DNA of 64,000 nt, from positions 39,379 to 103,378 of the forward strand of contig NZ_JACVXA010000009.1 of NCBI RefSeq assembly GCF_014903745.1. Direction: 5' to 3'. The translations under genes and the position numbers were made by a program. This DNA is from Mangrovicoccus algicola (GTDB lineage Bacteria; Pseudomonadota; Alphaproteobacteria; Rhodobacterales; Rhodobacteraceae). The notes under the pieces are model-generated. The model was not told the DNA's origin. It did not search any database and saw nothing but the letters and a program-made list of their open reading frames with translations. Below, one piece after another: positions 1 through 7,968 of the stretch. The first letter of the stretch is position 1. Each line of letters opens with the position of its first letter.

Positions 1-21
1 TACATCGCAGGAGGACACGAC

Positions 22-339
22 ATGCCACCCACCGGACAATGTTCACATTTCGTTCCATCGGTCAATGATCCGCTTCGGCGAACCATCGCTGCAGATCGAG
101 CCGCCGGGCAAGCAATCCCCGATCGCGACCTCCCGAACAGGGCTAGTGCATACGGGCTGCCGCGGAAATCATTTTTTTACAACACTATCAGATACTTGAC
201 ACCAACTTCCTTTCTCGCATCGCTTTCGCATATCCGAAACCAGGCGCGGGCGTCGGCATACCCCCTGAGAACATGGGGCTTCACCCTGCCCGGCCCCACG
301 ATCCGTTCCTTTTTTCGCAAAACCGGCCGGAGGGTCTGA
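22..339 (+). CDS. Possible small ORF at the element's left side, doubtful
   Basis: An ORF of 105 residues whose ATG is preceded by a good ribosome binding site (AGGAGGA, 7 bases upstream). I do not recognise the product. The second half runs through an AT-richer stretch (about 165-240) that looks like a promoter region rather than coding sequence, with a TTGACA hexamer at 196-201. The real product could therefore be shorter, a truncated gene, or nothing. It is followed 3 bases later by the next small gene. Confidence 0.25.
   Translation: MPPTGQCSHFVPSVNDPLRRTIAADRAAGQAIPDRDLPNRASAYGLPRKSFFYNTIRYLTPTSFLASLSHIRNQARASAYPLRTWGFTLPGPTIRSFFRKTGRRV
165..240. promoter_or_regulatory. AT-rich putative promoter region of the mobile element
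   Basis: This stretch is markedly richer in A and T than its surroundings and includes a run of seven T bases near 172-178 and TTGACA at 196-201. I see no convincing -10 hexamer at 17 bases. It plausibly drives the small element genes that begin at 343, but this is inferred from composition and position only. Confidence 0.3.
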
Positions 340-342
340 ACC

Positions 343-549
343 ATGGGAACGTTCCCGCCCATCGGCCTGCGCGGCCGGAAATGGCATATCGACACCCGCG
401 CCGAGTTCACCTGCCCCGATTTCGAGGGCGCCACGCTGGCGCTGGTGATCGAGCTGCACTCCCCCGAGGAGGTCGCCGCCGTCGAGACAGCCCTGACGGC
501 CCACGAGGATGCCCAGAGCAGCATGATTGCACGGGAGGCCTGCGCATGA
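343..549 (+). CDS. Small acidic hypothetical protein (68 aa)
   Basis: A 68-residue, acidic product starting MGTFPPIGL. A purine-rich GGAGGG lies 9 bases before the ATG. The stop overlaps the next start as ATGA (546-549), which suggests translational coupling and supports both small genes. No family is recognised. Single Cys residues near positions 28 and 67 are not arranged as a metal site. The setting is a run of small genes leading to an integrase, as is usual for phage or integrative-element cargo. Confidence 0.5.
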   Translation: MGTFPPIGLRGRKWHIDTRAEFTCPDFEGATLALVIELHSPEEVAAVETALTAHEDAQSSMIAREACA

Positions 550-851
550 CCGCCCTTTCCCTTTCCGACCGCACCTTCGCGCTGCGCCGCGCCCGGATGG
601 TCCTGCGCGGCGGCCACGCCCAGGCGGACCGGGACGCCGCGATCGGAATTCTCTGGGACCATGACCCGCGCGCCAGCCGCAACCTCTATGCGCAGCACCT
701 GGCCATGGCCTCGGACGCCCGCCTGCCCGCCCGCACCCGCGGCGCCTCGATCGACTGGCTGATCGCCCATACCGCCAGCACCGACCGGCTGGGCCAGGCG
801 CGGCTCTCGCGGCTGATCAGCGGCGCCATGACGGTGGGCGAGCCCGCCTGA
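546..851 (+). CDS. Hypothetical element-encoded protein (101 aa)
   Basis: A 101-residue, Arg/Ala-rich protein that starts at the ATG overlapping the upstream stop (ATGA). It is predicted helical, with stretches such as [15 protein letters not shown], and has no membrane segment or signal peptide. I do not recognise the family. Coupling to the gene at 343 suggests they work together. A GC-rich inverted repeat follows at 858-880. Confidence 0.5.
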   Translation: MTALSLSDRTFALRRARMVLRGGHAQADRDAAIGILWDHDPRASRNLYAQHLAMASDARLPARTRGASIDWLIAHTASTDRLGQARLSRLISGAMTVGEPA

Positions 852-857
852 GAGACA

Positions 858-988
858 CCGCGGCGAATGGGCCGCCGCGGTCAGCGCGTCCCGGGGTGAC
901 CTCCCGGCCCGGGGCGCGCGCACCACGACACCCGGGCAGCCTGGCCGCGAGACCCGGGATGGCCCCGCCGAGAGCAGCGGCGGGGCCG
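858..988 (+). terminator. GC-rich inverted repeats after the 343-851 gene pair
   Basis: Two strong inverted repeats lie between 852 and the next gene: CCGCGGCG...CGCCGCGG at about 858-880 and GGCCCCGCCG...CGGCGGGGCC at about 961-988. Neither has a T run, so they are weak candidates for intrinsic termination and could instead be Rho-related or structural elements. Confidence 0.3.
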
Positions 989-1080
989 CACAGACCGCTC
1001 CGGCGGGGGCCTGCCGCCCAATCCTAACCAAGCTCACCCCAGGCAGACCCCCACCAGAGCGATCAGCACAGGAGACCGCC

Positions 1081-1446
1081 ATGAGCGATGGCACCACCAT
1101 GACGATGACGGTCGACGGCGCGACTGCCGGACCGTTCACCGCAGATGACCTCAACCGCGCCGAGGCGCGGCTGAAGGAGACGGCCGAGGACCGGGCCGAG
1201 AAGGACAGGATCGTCGGCACCGCCGCCGCCGAGCTGCGCCAGTTCATCGAGCGCATAGAGCGGCTGGAGGCCGAGAAGAAGGAACTGGCAGATGACGTGA
1301 AAGAGGTGATGGCCGAGGCCAAGGGGCGCGGCTACGACACCAAGGTCATGCGCAGGCTGATCGCGCTGCGCAAGCGCGACCGCGACGACATCGCCGAGGA
1401 GGAGGCCGTGCTCGACCTCTACAAGGACGCGCTCGGCATGAGCTGA
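1081..1446 (+). CDS. DUF2312 / GapR-like DNA-binding protein on the mobile element
   Basis: A 121-residue protein whose C-terminal two-thirds (about residues 45-120) matches the DUF2312 family: [20 protein letters not shown], then [19 protein letters not shown] and [17 protein letters not shown]. In Caulobacter the family member GapR is a nucleoid protein that binds overtwisted DNA ahead of replication and transcription forks. The first 40 residues are a variable extension. The start has a ribosome binding site (AGGAG). Its place among phage-type genes near an integrase makes it an accessory paralogue rather than the housekeeping copy. It might act on element replication or gene expression, but that is inference. 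Confidence 0.8.
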   Translation: MSDGTTMTMTVDGATAGPFTADDLNRAEARLKETAEDRAEKDRIVGTAAAELRQFIERIERLEAEKKELADDVKEVMAEAKGRGYDTKVMRRLIALRKRDRDDIAEEEAVLDLYKDALGMS

Positions 1447-1517
1447 CCCGACACCCCGGCGCCGCCCCGCTCGATCCCCCTGCGATCATGCCTCGCGGAT
1501 CGGCGGCGCCGGCACCT

Positions 1518-1548
1518 GCCTCGGGGCGCCATGCCCCGGGGCCCTTTT
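1518..1548 (+). terminator. Putative terminator after the GapR-like gene
   Basis: GCCTCGGGGC (1518-1527) can pair with GCCCCGGGGC (1533-1542) around a five-base loop, with one mismatch, and is followed by CCTTTTCC. It lies between the GapR-like gene and the ribosome binding site at about 1552 of the next small gene. Confidence 0.45.
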
Positions 1549-1563
1549 CCCCAGGAGATCCCG

Positions 1564-1650
1564 ATGACCCTGCCTTCCCTCGCCTTTCGCGGGCCGATCC
1601 TGCTTGTCTACGCGCTATGGCTGGCCACCGCCGCCGGGGGCGCGGCGTGA
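1564..1650 (+). CDS. 28-residue single-pass membrane peptide
   Basis: A very short ORF starting at ATG 1564 behind a good ribosome binding site (CAGGAG at 1552-1557). It encodes MTLPSLAF followed by a hydrophobic segment, and ends with a TGA that shares its A with the next ATG (TGATG at 1648-1652). The coupling and the ribosome binding site argue that it is translated. It could be a leader that couples translation of the next gene, or a tiny membrane protein. No homologue is recognised. Confidence 0.45.
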   Translation: MTLPSLAFRGPILLVYALWLATAAGGAA

Positions 1651-2294
1651 TGCGCGTCCTGGTCGCCTGCGAGACCTCGGGCGTGGTCCGGCGCGCCTTT
1701 GCCCGGCGCGGGCATGATGCCTGGTCCTGCGACCTGCTGCCTGCCGAGGACGGGGCCAACACGCATTTCCGCTGCGATGCGCGCGAGGTGCTTCATCTGG
1801 GCTGGGACCTGCTGATGGTCGCCCACCCGCCCTGCACCCGGCTGTGCAATTCCGGCGTCCGCTGGCTGCACCGCCCGCCGCGCGGCCGCTCCCTGCCGCA
1901 GATGTGGGCCGAGTTGGAGGAGGGCGTGCAGCTCTTCGCCGATCTCTGGCACGCCCCCGTGCCGCGGGTCTGCGTCGAGAACCCGGTGATGCACCGCCAT
2001 GCCCGCGAGCGCCTGCCGCACGGCCTGCCCCGGCCGCAGATCGTCCAGCCCTGGTGGTTCGGCGATCCGGCCTTCAAGGCGACCGGCCTTTATTTGCGCG
2101 ACCTGCCGCCGCTCGAGGCCGCCAACCGGCTGGTGCCGCCACGGCCGGGGACCGAGGCGCACCGGCGCTGGTCCGCGATCCACCGCGCCCCGCCCGGCCC
2201 CGACCGCTGGAAATTCCGCAGCCGCACCTTCGAGGGCCTCGCCGAGGCGATGGCCGAGCAATGGGGCACCACGCCCGAAAGGAGACATGCATGA
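1650..2294 (+). CDS. Phage-type protein resembling a C5 DNA methyltransferase
   Basis: A 214-residue protein. It begins MRVLVACETSGVVRRAF, resembling the first strand and FxG-type loop of a SAM-dependent methyltransferase. It carries HPPC at residues 59-62, like the PC motif that holds the catalytic Cys of cytosine-5 methyltransferases, and ENPVMH from residue 110, like their ENV motif. It is much shorter than a complete C5 enzyme and I see no clear target-recognition domain, so activity is uncertain. Similar short proteins are common in alphaproteobacterial phages. The start is coupled to the 28-residue peptide and the stop overlaps the next start (ATGA). Confidence 0.6.
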   Translation: MRVLVACETSGVVRRAFARRGHDAWSCDLLPAEDGANTHFRCDAREVLHLGWDLLMVAHPPCTRLCNSGVRWLHRPPRGRSLPQMWAELEEGVQLFADLWHAPVPRVCVENPVMHRHARERLPHGLPRPQIVQPWWFGDPAFKATGLYLRDLPPLEAANRLVPPRPGTEAHRRWSAIHRAPPGPDRWKFRSRTFEGLAEAMAEQWGTTPERRHA

Positions 2295-2671
2295 CCCGCC
2301 AGATCCCGATCGGCGAATTCCTCGCCGAGCTGCACCGCCGCACGATCTGCCACCGGGCGCCAGACCCCGCCGCGACCGGCGCCGATCGCGCGCTGGAGCA
2401 TCAGCGCCGCCTGATCGCCGAGCATGACCGCCGCAGCGGCCGCAGCGCCGAACGGCCACCCCAGCCCGACGTGGTGCGCCGCTCGGCAAGCGAGAAGGAC
2501 CGCCTCCTCCGCGCCCGCCGCGAGGCGGTGCTGGCCACGTTGCAGCACGATCCCGCCACCCCGCCCACGCAACTGCGCGACCAGCTGGGCGCGCCCCTGA
2601 CCACCATCCTGCGCGACATCGAGGCGCTGCGCCTCGGCGGGCTGATCCCGATGAAGGAAGACAGGACATGA
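2291..2671 (+). CDS. Hypothetical protein with C-terminal winged-helix-like segment
   Basis: A 126-residue protein overlapping its neighbours by ATGA on both sides. The N-terminal half is polar and Arg-rich. Residues about 75-120 (RREAVLATLQHDPATPPTQL, then LTTILRDIEALRLGGL) have the pattern of a winged helix-turn-helix, so a DNA-binding role is plausible. It sits two genes upstream of the integrase and may regulate excision or element genes, which is inference from position. Confidence 0.5.
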   Translation: MTRQIPIGEFLAELHRRTICHRAPDPAATGADRALEHQRRLIAEHDRRSGRSAERPPQPDVVRRSASEKDRLLRARREAVLATLQHDPATPPTQLRDQLGAPLTTILRDIEALRLGGLIPMKEDRT

Positions 2672-2874
2672 CCCAGCTTCAGCGCCTCGGCGTCAACGAT
2701 TCCACCGCGGCCCGGATGATCGGCGTGACCAAGGCCGAGTTCCTCGCCATGGTTCGGACCGGCACCATGCCCCAGCCCCGGCCCCTGGGCCCGGGCATCC
2801 TCCGCTGGCGCGTCGCCGACCTGGACGACGCCCTGCGCCCCCCGAGATTTGAAGCCGAGGAATTTGAACCATGA
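2668..2874 (+). CDS. Excisionase/AlpA-like small HTH protein
   Basis: A 68-residue protein with a MerR/Xis-like helix-turn-helix: STAARMIGVTKAEFLAMVRT, then a wing with PRPLGPGILRWRVADLDDAL. Such small proteins directly upstream of a tyrosine integrase usually act as recombination directionality factors or AlpA-type regulators. It overlaps the genes on both sides by ATGA, so integrase translation is probably coupled to it. Confidence 0.65.
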   Translation: MTQLQRLGVNDSTAARMIGVTKAEFLAMVRTGTMPQPRPLGPGILRWRVADLDDALRPPRFEAEEFEP

Positions 2875-3893
2875 AGAAGACGCAGCTTCCCTATCTGAGC
2901 CGGAAACAGCGTGGCGACCGGGTGTATTGGTATTTCAGGAAGGGCAATGCCTATGTCCGCCTGCCCGACAATCCCGACAGCCAGGAATTCACCGATGCCT
3001 ATTGGCGCGCCCGCAGCGGCCGCCAGAAGCGCGAGATCAAGACGACCTGGGACGCGCTGATCCAGAGCTATTACCAGAGCCCGGGCTTCCGCTCGAAAAG
3101 CAAGAACACCCGGCTCAATTACCGGCGCCATTGCGAGGCGATCCGCGAAAAGAACGGCAAGAAGGACATGACCACCTTTCGCCGTGCCCAGGCCATCGCC
3201 GCGCGGGATGCCCTGGCCGACTCATGGTCGAAGGCGAATGAACGCCTCGCGGTGCTGTCCATTCTCTGCAAGCACGCGATGGACAAGGAATGGATCGACC
3301 GGAACCCGGTTTCCGGAATCGCGAAGCTGAGCGGCGGCGAATACCGCGCCTGGCCCGAGGAAAAGCTGCGCGCCTTCGAAAACGTCGCGCGCAGCACCGG
3401 AAACCACGCGGCATTGACCGCCTATGAGCTGGCAATCGGCACCGGCCAGCGCCTGGGCGACTGCATCAAGATGCGCTGGCGCGATTTCGACGGCGAATTC
3501 ATGAAGGTCATCCAGGAGAAAACCGGCGCAGAGCTTTGGATCTATTGCCCGACGCGGCTGCGCAGCTATCTGGGCCAGCTGAAGAAGGAAGGTGAATTCA
3601 TCCTGGCCAAGAACCTGACCCAGCCGCTGGGCAAGAGGCGCGTGCAGCTGGCGATCGAGGCGGTGCGCATCGCCATCGGGGTGAAGGGCGGCGAGGACCG
3701 GCTGGTGCCCCATGGCTGGCGCTACACGGCGGCGCAGCGTCTGGCCGAGGCGGGCTGTTCGGATTCCGACATCCAGGCCGTCACCGGGCACCGCACGCTG
3801 GAGATGGTCCAGAAATACCGGCGCGGCGCGGCGCAGAAGGCGGCCTCTAAACGGGCGCAACTGGCGGCCGAACGGAACGAAAACAAAACATGA
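2871..3893 (+). CDS. Tyrosine recombinase/phage integrase
   Basis: A 340-residue site-specific recombinase. The arm- and core-binding parts occupy about residues 1-165, including a SAM-like core-binding region. The catalytic domain shows the full set of residues: R194 (GTGQRLGD), K217, H281-x-x-R284 (HGWRYTA), H307 (TGHRT) and nucleophile Y316 (QKYRRG). The gene begins at an ATG overlapping the upstream excisionase-like stop and ends 83 bases before the encoded CCA end of tRNA-Leu(UAG) on the other strand. This is the usual arrangement of an integrase beside its tRNA attachment site. It looks intact and probably functional. Confidence 0.92.
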   Translation: MKKTQLPYLSRKQRGDRVYWYFRKGNAYVRLPDNPDSQEFTDAYWRARSGRQKREIKTTWDALIQSYYQSPGFRSKSKNTRLNYRRHCEAIREKNGKKDMTTFRRAQAIAARDALADSWSKANERLAVLSILCKHAMDKEWIDRNPVSGIAKLSGGEYRAWPEEKLRAFENVARSTGNHAALTAYELAIGTGQRLGDCIKMRWRDFDGEFMKVIQEKTGAELWIYCPTRLRSYLGQLKKEGEFILAKNLTQPLGKRRVQLAIEAVRIAIGVKGGEDRLVPHGWRYTAAQRLAEAGCSDSDIQAVTGHRTLEMVQKYRRGAAQKAASKRAQLAAERNENKT

Positions 3894-3976
3894 ATCTGGG
3901 AAACTATGTGGGAAAACCCCGGAACCGGCCCCGGAGGCCTCGCCCTTCCGGGCCGATTTATCTCTTCAGATCAAAG

Positions 3977-4021
3977 TGGTGCGGGTGAAGGGACTCGAAC
4001 CCCCACGCCTTGCGGCGCCAG
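3977..4021. other. Probable att site at the tRNA-Leu 3' end
   Basis: The integrase gene is directly next to the 3' half of tRNA-Leu. Tyrosine integrases commonly recombine within the T arm or anticodon stem and restore the tRNA. I found no second copy of the tRNA 3' end within 1-2870, so the other att copy should lie to the left of this window. The exact core is not defined by this sequence alone. Confidence 0.45.
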
Positions 4022-4061
4022 AACCTAAATCTGGTGCGTCTACCAATTCCGCCACACCCGC
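3977..4061 (-). tRNA. tRNA-Leu (anticodon UAG)
   Basis: On the minus strand the gene folds as a class II tRNA. The acceptor stem is GCGGGTG/CACCCGC, the anticodon stem CCAGA/TCTGG encloses the loop TTTAGGT giving anticodon UAG, the variable arm is long (GCGCCGCAAGGCGT), the T loop is GGTTCGAGTCC, and ACCA is encoded at the 3' end (3977-3980). Its 3' end faces the integrase, so the tRNA probably serves as the element's attachment site. Confidence 0.96.
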
Positions 4062-4226
4062 GTGGGCGGTCGTTTAGCAAAGCCCACCCGGCGATGCGAG
4101 GGGTTTCTCATCCGGATCCATCATCTTCATCCGTGATGCATTCGCCAACAATCATTCATTTTCATAATTCTCCAAAACCCGTCATCTGGAAGGCATCCCG
4201 ATCCAAATCCCGATCCAAGGAGCCTG

Positions 4227-4442
4227 ATGATGACACAGTTTTCCCCGTCCCTGCCCGCCAGATGGCTGCGCGGCCCGTCCCGGGCGCGGATCGCCGCCCT
4301 TGGCGGCTGCGCGATGCTTATCCTTCTGCTGGCACTGGCCGCCCGCGTGCCGCCGCCGCCGCAAGGGGGAGAGACCTGGCACGGCAACGCCGCCAGCCTC
4401 GCCCGCGCCGCGCCGGAGCGGTCCCCGCTTTCGCCCCGCTGA
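4227..4442 (+). CDS. Small hypothetical membrane protein (71 aa)
   Basis: A short ORF behind a good ribosome binding site (AAGGAG about 6 bases before the ATG pair at 4227/4230). Residues about 24-40 (IAALGGCAMLILLLALAARV) form one transmembrane helix, followed by a Pro-rich and polar tail. The stop lies 5 bases from the convergent stop of the NAD(P)H-hydrate dehydratase gene. No family is recognised. The gene is plausible but unproven. Confidence 0.4.
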   Translation: MMTQFSPSLPARWLRGPSRARIAALGGCAMLILLLALAARVPPPPQGGETWHGNAASLARAAPERSPLSPR

Positions 4443-4447
4443 GACCG

Positions 4448-5314
4448 TCACAGGCCCAGCAGGCGGAACACCTCGGGCACGGCCTCGGGCAAGTCTTCGG
4501 CGATCAGCCCGGGGCCGACGCGCAGGGCGGCCTCCACATGCAGCCAGGCGCCAAGCTGCGCGGATTCCATCGGCGAAAAACCCCGCGCCAGCAATCCCGA
4601 AATCAGCCCCGCCAGGACGTCGCCCGTCCCCGCGGTGGCCAGCCAGGGCGCGGCCCGGTCGCCGGTCGCGGCATGTTCGGCGGAGGCGCCGCCGGGATCG
4701 GCGATGCGCGTCACCGACCCCTTCAGCAGGATCACGGCCCCGGCCCGCTGCGCGGCCCGGTAGAGGACCCGCCTGCGGGTGACATCGTCCCGGGCCGCAC
4801 GCATCTCTTCCGCCTCTGCCGGGAACAGCCGGGCGAATTCCCCCGCATGGGGGGTCAGCACGGCGCGGCGGTGGAGCATGGCGAACAGCGTTTCCGGCGC
4901 CTCCGCGAAGGCCCCCAGCGCATCCGCGTCAAGCACGGCAGGACGCCCCGTTGCAAGGACTTCGGCGACCAGGGCGCGGCTGCGCTCTCCCGCCCCCAGG
5001 CCCGGACCAAGGCATATGACCGAGATGCGCGCATCCCGGAGAACCTCGCGCAGAACCGCCGCATCCGCCACCGGGCGCAGCATGATCGCGTTGAGCTGGC
5101 AGGCATTCTCGATCAGCGCGGCAGGCGGCGGCGCCAGCGTCACCAGCCCTGCCCCCACGCGCAGGGCCGCCCGCGCCGAAAGGCGCGCGGCACCACCGCG
5201 GCCCACGCCGCCCGCGAGGACCAGGACATGGCCGTAATCGTACTTGTGCCGGTCGCCGCGCTTGGCCAGCCGCGCCAGCAGCGCCGGAGACACGCCTTCC
5301 TGCGCCGGGGTCAC
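4448..5314 (-). CDS. nnrD: ADP-dependent NAD(P)H-hydrate dehydratase (C-terminal half of a normally fused enzyme)
   Basis: The ribokinase-like dehydratase that restores NADH/NADPH from their hydrates using ADP. Visible family features are HKYDYGHVLVLAGG near the N-terminus, VICLGPGLG, AVLDADAL, AVLTPHAGEFARLF, VILLKGSVTRI and the nucleotide-site motif TAGTGDVLAGLI. In most bacteria this domain is fused behind the epimerase. Here it lies in a different frame from the upstream epimerase. I place the start at a GTG (5312-5314) that overlaps the epimerase TGA as GTGA, giving 288 residues. An upstream in-frame ATG at 5345-5347 is possible. The split may be genuine coupling or a recent one-base indel. 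Confidence 0.85.
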   Translation of the reverse strand: MTPAQEGVSPALLARLAKRGDRHKYDYGHVLVLAGGVGRGGAARLSARAALRVGAGLVTLAPPPAALIENACQLNAIMLRPVADAAVLREVLRDARISVICLGPGLGAGERSRALVAEVLATGRPAVLDADALGAFAEAPETLFAMLHRRAVLTPHAGEFARLFPAEAEEMRAARDDVTRRRVLYRAAQRAGAVILLKGSVTRIADPGGASAEHAATGDRAAPWLATAGTGDVLAGLISGLLARGFSPMESAQLGAWLHVEAALRVGPGLIAEDLPEAVPEVFRLLGL

Positions 5315-5964
5315 AGGCCGATATCCACGATCTCGACCGCCCCGCACAGGTCGGGGCGCAGGTCATGGGCGGGCTTGCGGCAATGGAAGGTGACGCTCAG
5401 ATCCGCAGGCAGGGTCATGCCCAGCACCGTTCCGCGATCGGCATCCAGCCCCGAGGGCAGATCGACGGCCACCCGGAACGCCCCCCGCGCCAGGGCGGAG
5501 ATCTCGGCCAGGCGCACGGCCGGCGCGCCCTCGATCCGGCGGGCCAGCCCGATGCCGAAAAGGGCATCGACGAGCAGGTCCGGCCCGGGCCCGGGCAGAG
5601 GCGCCGAAAGCAGATCGGCGGTGCCGGTGCCGCCCTCCCAGAGATGCCGCATCGCCGCCGCATCCGGCCCGGCCGCCGCCCCCGCGCCCAGCATGCGCGC
5701 CTCGATCTGCCAGCCCTGCGCGGCCAGCAGCCGCGCCACGACGAAGCCGTCGCCGCCATTGTTGCCGGGCCCGCAAAGAACCAGCGCACGTCCCGGCGGC
5801 CGATGGCGCAGGATCGCCGCGGCGACCCCCTGCCCGGCCCGCTCCATCGCCGCGCGACTGGTGACGCGGCCGGCGGCGAAAGCCTCGGCCTCGACCGCGC
5901 GCATCCCGGCCGCCGGAAGCACCGCCACCGGCCCGTCGGAACTGGAAGTTTTCATTTCGCTCAT
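5311..5964 (-). CDS. nnrE: NAD(P)H-hydrate epimerase (YjeF N-terminal domain)
   Basis: This converts R-NAD(P)HX to the S form that the dehydratase accepts. It shows AAGMRAVEAEAF, ERAGQGVA, the nucleotide-binding loop LVLCGPGNNGGDGFVVAR and VDALFGIGL followed by AVDLPSGLDADRG, and ends VEIVDIGL just where the dehydratase domain normally begins. The likely start is ATG 5964 (MSEMKTSS) or 5955. It is transcribed away from glnB, with about 145 bases of shared upstream sequence. It ends at the TGA that overlaps the GTG start of the dehydratase. Confidence 0.87.
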   Translation of the reverse strand: MSEMKTSSSDGPVAVLPAAGMRAVEAEAFAAGRVTSRAAMERAGQGVAAAILRHRPPGRALVLCGPGNNGGDGFVVARLLAAQGWQIEARMLGAGAAAGPDAAAMRHLWEGGTGTADLLSAPLPGPGPDLLVDALFGIGLARRIEGAPAVRLAEISALARGAFRVAVDLPSGLDADRGTVLGMTLPADLSVTFHCRKPAHDLRPDLCGAVEIVDIGL

Positions 5965-6107
5965 TTCTGTTGCGCATCGCTCATTTTTAAGGCCAGCACC
6001 CTTGGGCGGTCCCGCATCCGGCAATCCCCCGACCCTAGTCAATTGTGGAGCCAGTTTGAAAGTGATCTGTCCGATGCCAACGCCAGACGATGCGAAGGAG
6101 TCGGTGA

Positions 6108-6446
<339 letters not shown>

Positions 6447-6493
6447 GCCCGTGCCATCCAAAGAACAACCGTAGAGAGAAGGGAAAACGGTCA

Positions 6494-7900
6494 ATGAGTA
6501 TAGAAGCCGTTCTCAAGACGATCGCCGATGAAGACGTCGAATATGTCGACATCCGCTTCACCGACCCGCGTGGCAAGCTGCAGCACGTGACCGTGCTGGC
6601 GGACCAGGTCGACGAGGATTTCCTGGCCGAAGGCTTCATGTTCGACGGCTCCTCCATCGCCGGCTGGAAGTCGATCGACCAGTCCGACATGAAGCTGATG
6701 CCCGACACCGACTCGGCCTATATCGACCCGTTCTATGCCGAGAAGACCATGTGCATCCATTGCTCGGTGGTCGAGCCGGATACCGGCGACTCCTATGACC
6801 GCGATCCGCGCGGCACCGCCGAGAAGGCCGAAGCCTATCTGGTCGCCTCCGGCATCGGCGACGCGGCCTATTTCGGCCCCGAGGCCGAATTCTTCCTGTT
6901 CGACGATGTCCGCTTCTCGGTCACCATGAACAAGGTGTCCTACCAGGTGGACGCGGTCGACGCGGCCTGGAACTCGGATACCGAGTACGAGATGGGCAAT
7001 ACCGGCATGCGTCCGGGCATCAAGGGCGGCTACTTCCCGGTCAACCCGATCGACGACGCCCAGGACATCCGCTCCGAGATGCTCTCGACCATGAAGCGCA
7101 TGGGCATGAAGGTCGACAAGCACCACCACGAGGTGGCGTCCTGCCAGCACGAGCTGGGCCTGATCTTCGGGACCCTGACCAAGCAGGCCGACGAGATCCA
7201 GAAATACAAGTACGTCGTGCAGAACGTCGCCCAGGCCTATGGCAAGTCGGCGACCTTCATGCCCAAGCCGATCTCCGGCGACAACGGCACCGGCATGCAT
7301 GTCAACATGTCGATCTGGAAGGACGGCAAGCCGCTCTTCGCAGGCGACAAATATGCCGACCTGTCGGACGAGGCACTGTATTTCATCGGCGGCATCCTCA
7401 AGCATGCCAAGACGCTGAACGCCTTCACCAACCCCTCCACCAACTCCTACAAGCGCCTGATCCCGGGCTTCGAGGCACCGGTGCTGCGCGCCTATTCGGC
7501 GTCGAACCGCTCCGGCTGCGTGCGTATCCCGTGGGCGGAATCCCCCAAGGCGAAGCGCGTCGAAGCCCGCTTCCCCGACCCCTCGGCGAACCCCTACCTG
7601 GCCTTCTCGGCGCTGCTGATGGCCGGGCTTGACGGGATCAAGAACAAGATCCACCCCGGCGAAGCCTCCGACAAGGACCTCTACGACCTGGAGCCGGAAG
7701 AGCTGGCAGGCATCCCCACCGTCTGCGCCTCGCTGCGCGAAGCGCTGGAATGCCTGGAGAAGGATCACGAGTTCCTGCTGGCCGGCGACGTGTTCACCAA
7801 GGGTCAGATCGAGGGCTACCTGGCGCTCAAGTGGGACGAGGTCTATGCCTTCGAGCACACCCCGCACCCGGTCGAGTACAAGATGTACTACGGCTGCTGA
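6494..7900 (+). CDS. glnA: Glutamine synthetase type I
   Basis: A 468-residue GSI that makes glutamine from glutamate, ammonia and ATP. Signatures are [14 protein letters not shown] near residue 50, the glutamate/metal site [11 protein letters not shown] near 130, the ATP-binding stretch [16 protein letters not shown] near 260 and the adenylylation loop [24 protein letters not shown] near 380-400. The modified tyrosine in DKDLYDLEP indicates control by GlnE. It is probably co-transcribed with glnB and ends at a strong terminator. Confidence 0.98.
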   Translation: MSIEAVLKTIADEDVEYVDIRFTDPRGKLQHVTVLADQVDEDFLAEGFMFDGSSIAGWKSIDQSDMKLMPDTDSAYIDPFYAEKTMCIHCSVVEPDTGDSYDRDPRGTAEKAEAYLVASGIGDAAYFGPEAEFFLFDDVRFSVTMNKVSYQVDAVDAAWNSDTEYEMGNTGMRPGIKGGYFPVNPIDDAQDIRSEMLSTMKRMGMKVDKHHHEVASCQHELGLIFGTLTKQADEIQKYKYVVQNVAQAYGKSATFMPKPISGDNGTGMHVNMSIWKDGKPLFAGDKYADLSDEALYFIGGILKHAKTLNAFTNPSTNSYKRLIPGFEAPVLRAYSASNRSGCVRIPWAESPKAKRVEARFPDPSANPYLAFSALLMAGLDGIKNKIHPGEASDKDLYDLEPEELAGIPTVCASLREALECLEKDHEFLLAGDVFTKGQIEGYLALKWDEVYAFEHTPHPVEYKMYYGC

Positions 7901-7924
7901 TCCATCGCGATCCGCGGACGGACA

Positions 7925-7948
7925 GGGGCGCCCTCGGGCGCCCCTTTT
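7925..7948 (+). terminator. Rho-independent terminator of glnBA
   Basis: Perfect nine-base inverted repeat GGGGCGCCC / GGGCGCCCC with a two-base loop followed by TTTT, 24 bases after the glnA stop. Confidence 0.88.
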
Positions 7949-7968
7949 CGCATCTGCCCCCCGGCCGG

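Noticed and set aside
5956..5986. Seven-codon upstream ORF (reads MSDAQQK) ending in ATGA at the epimerase start
   Set aside because: The overlap is suggestive, but there is no ribosome site before it and such a short frame is expected by chance.
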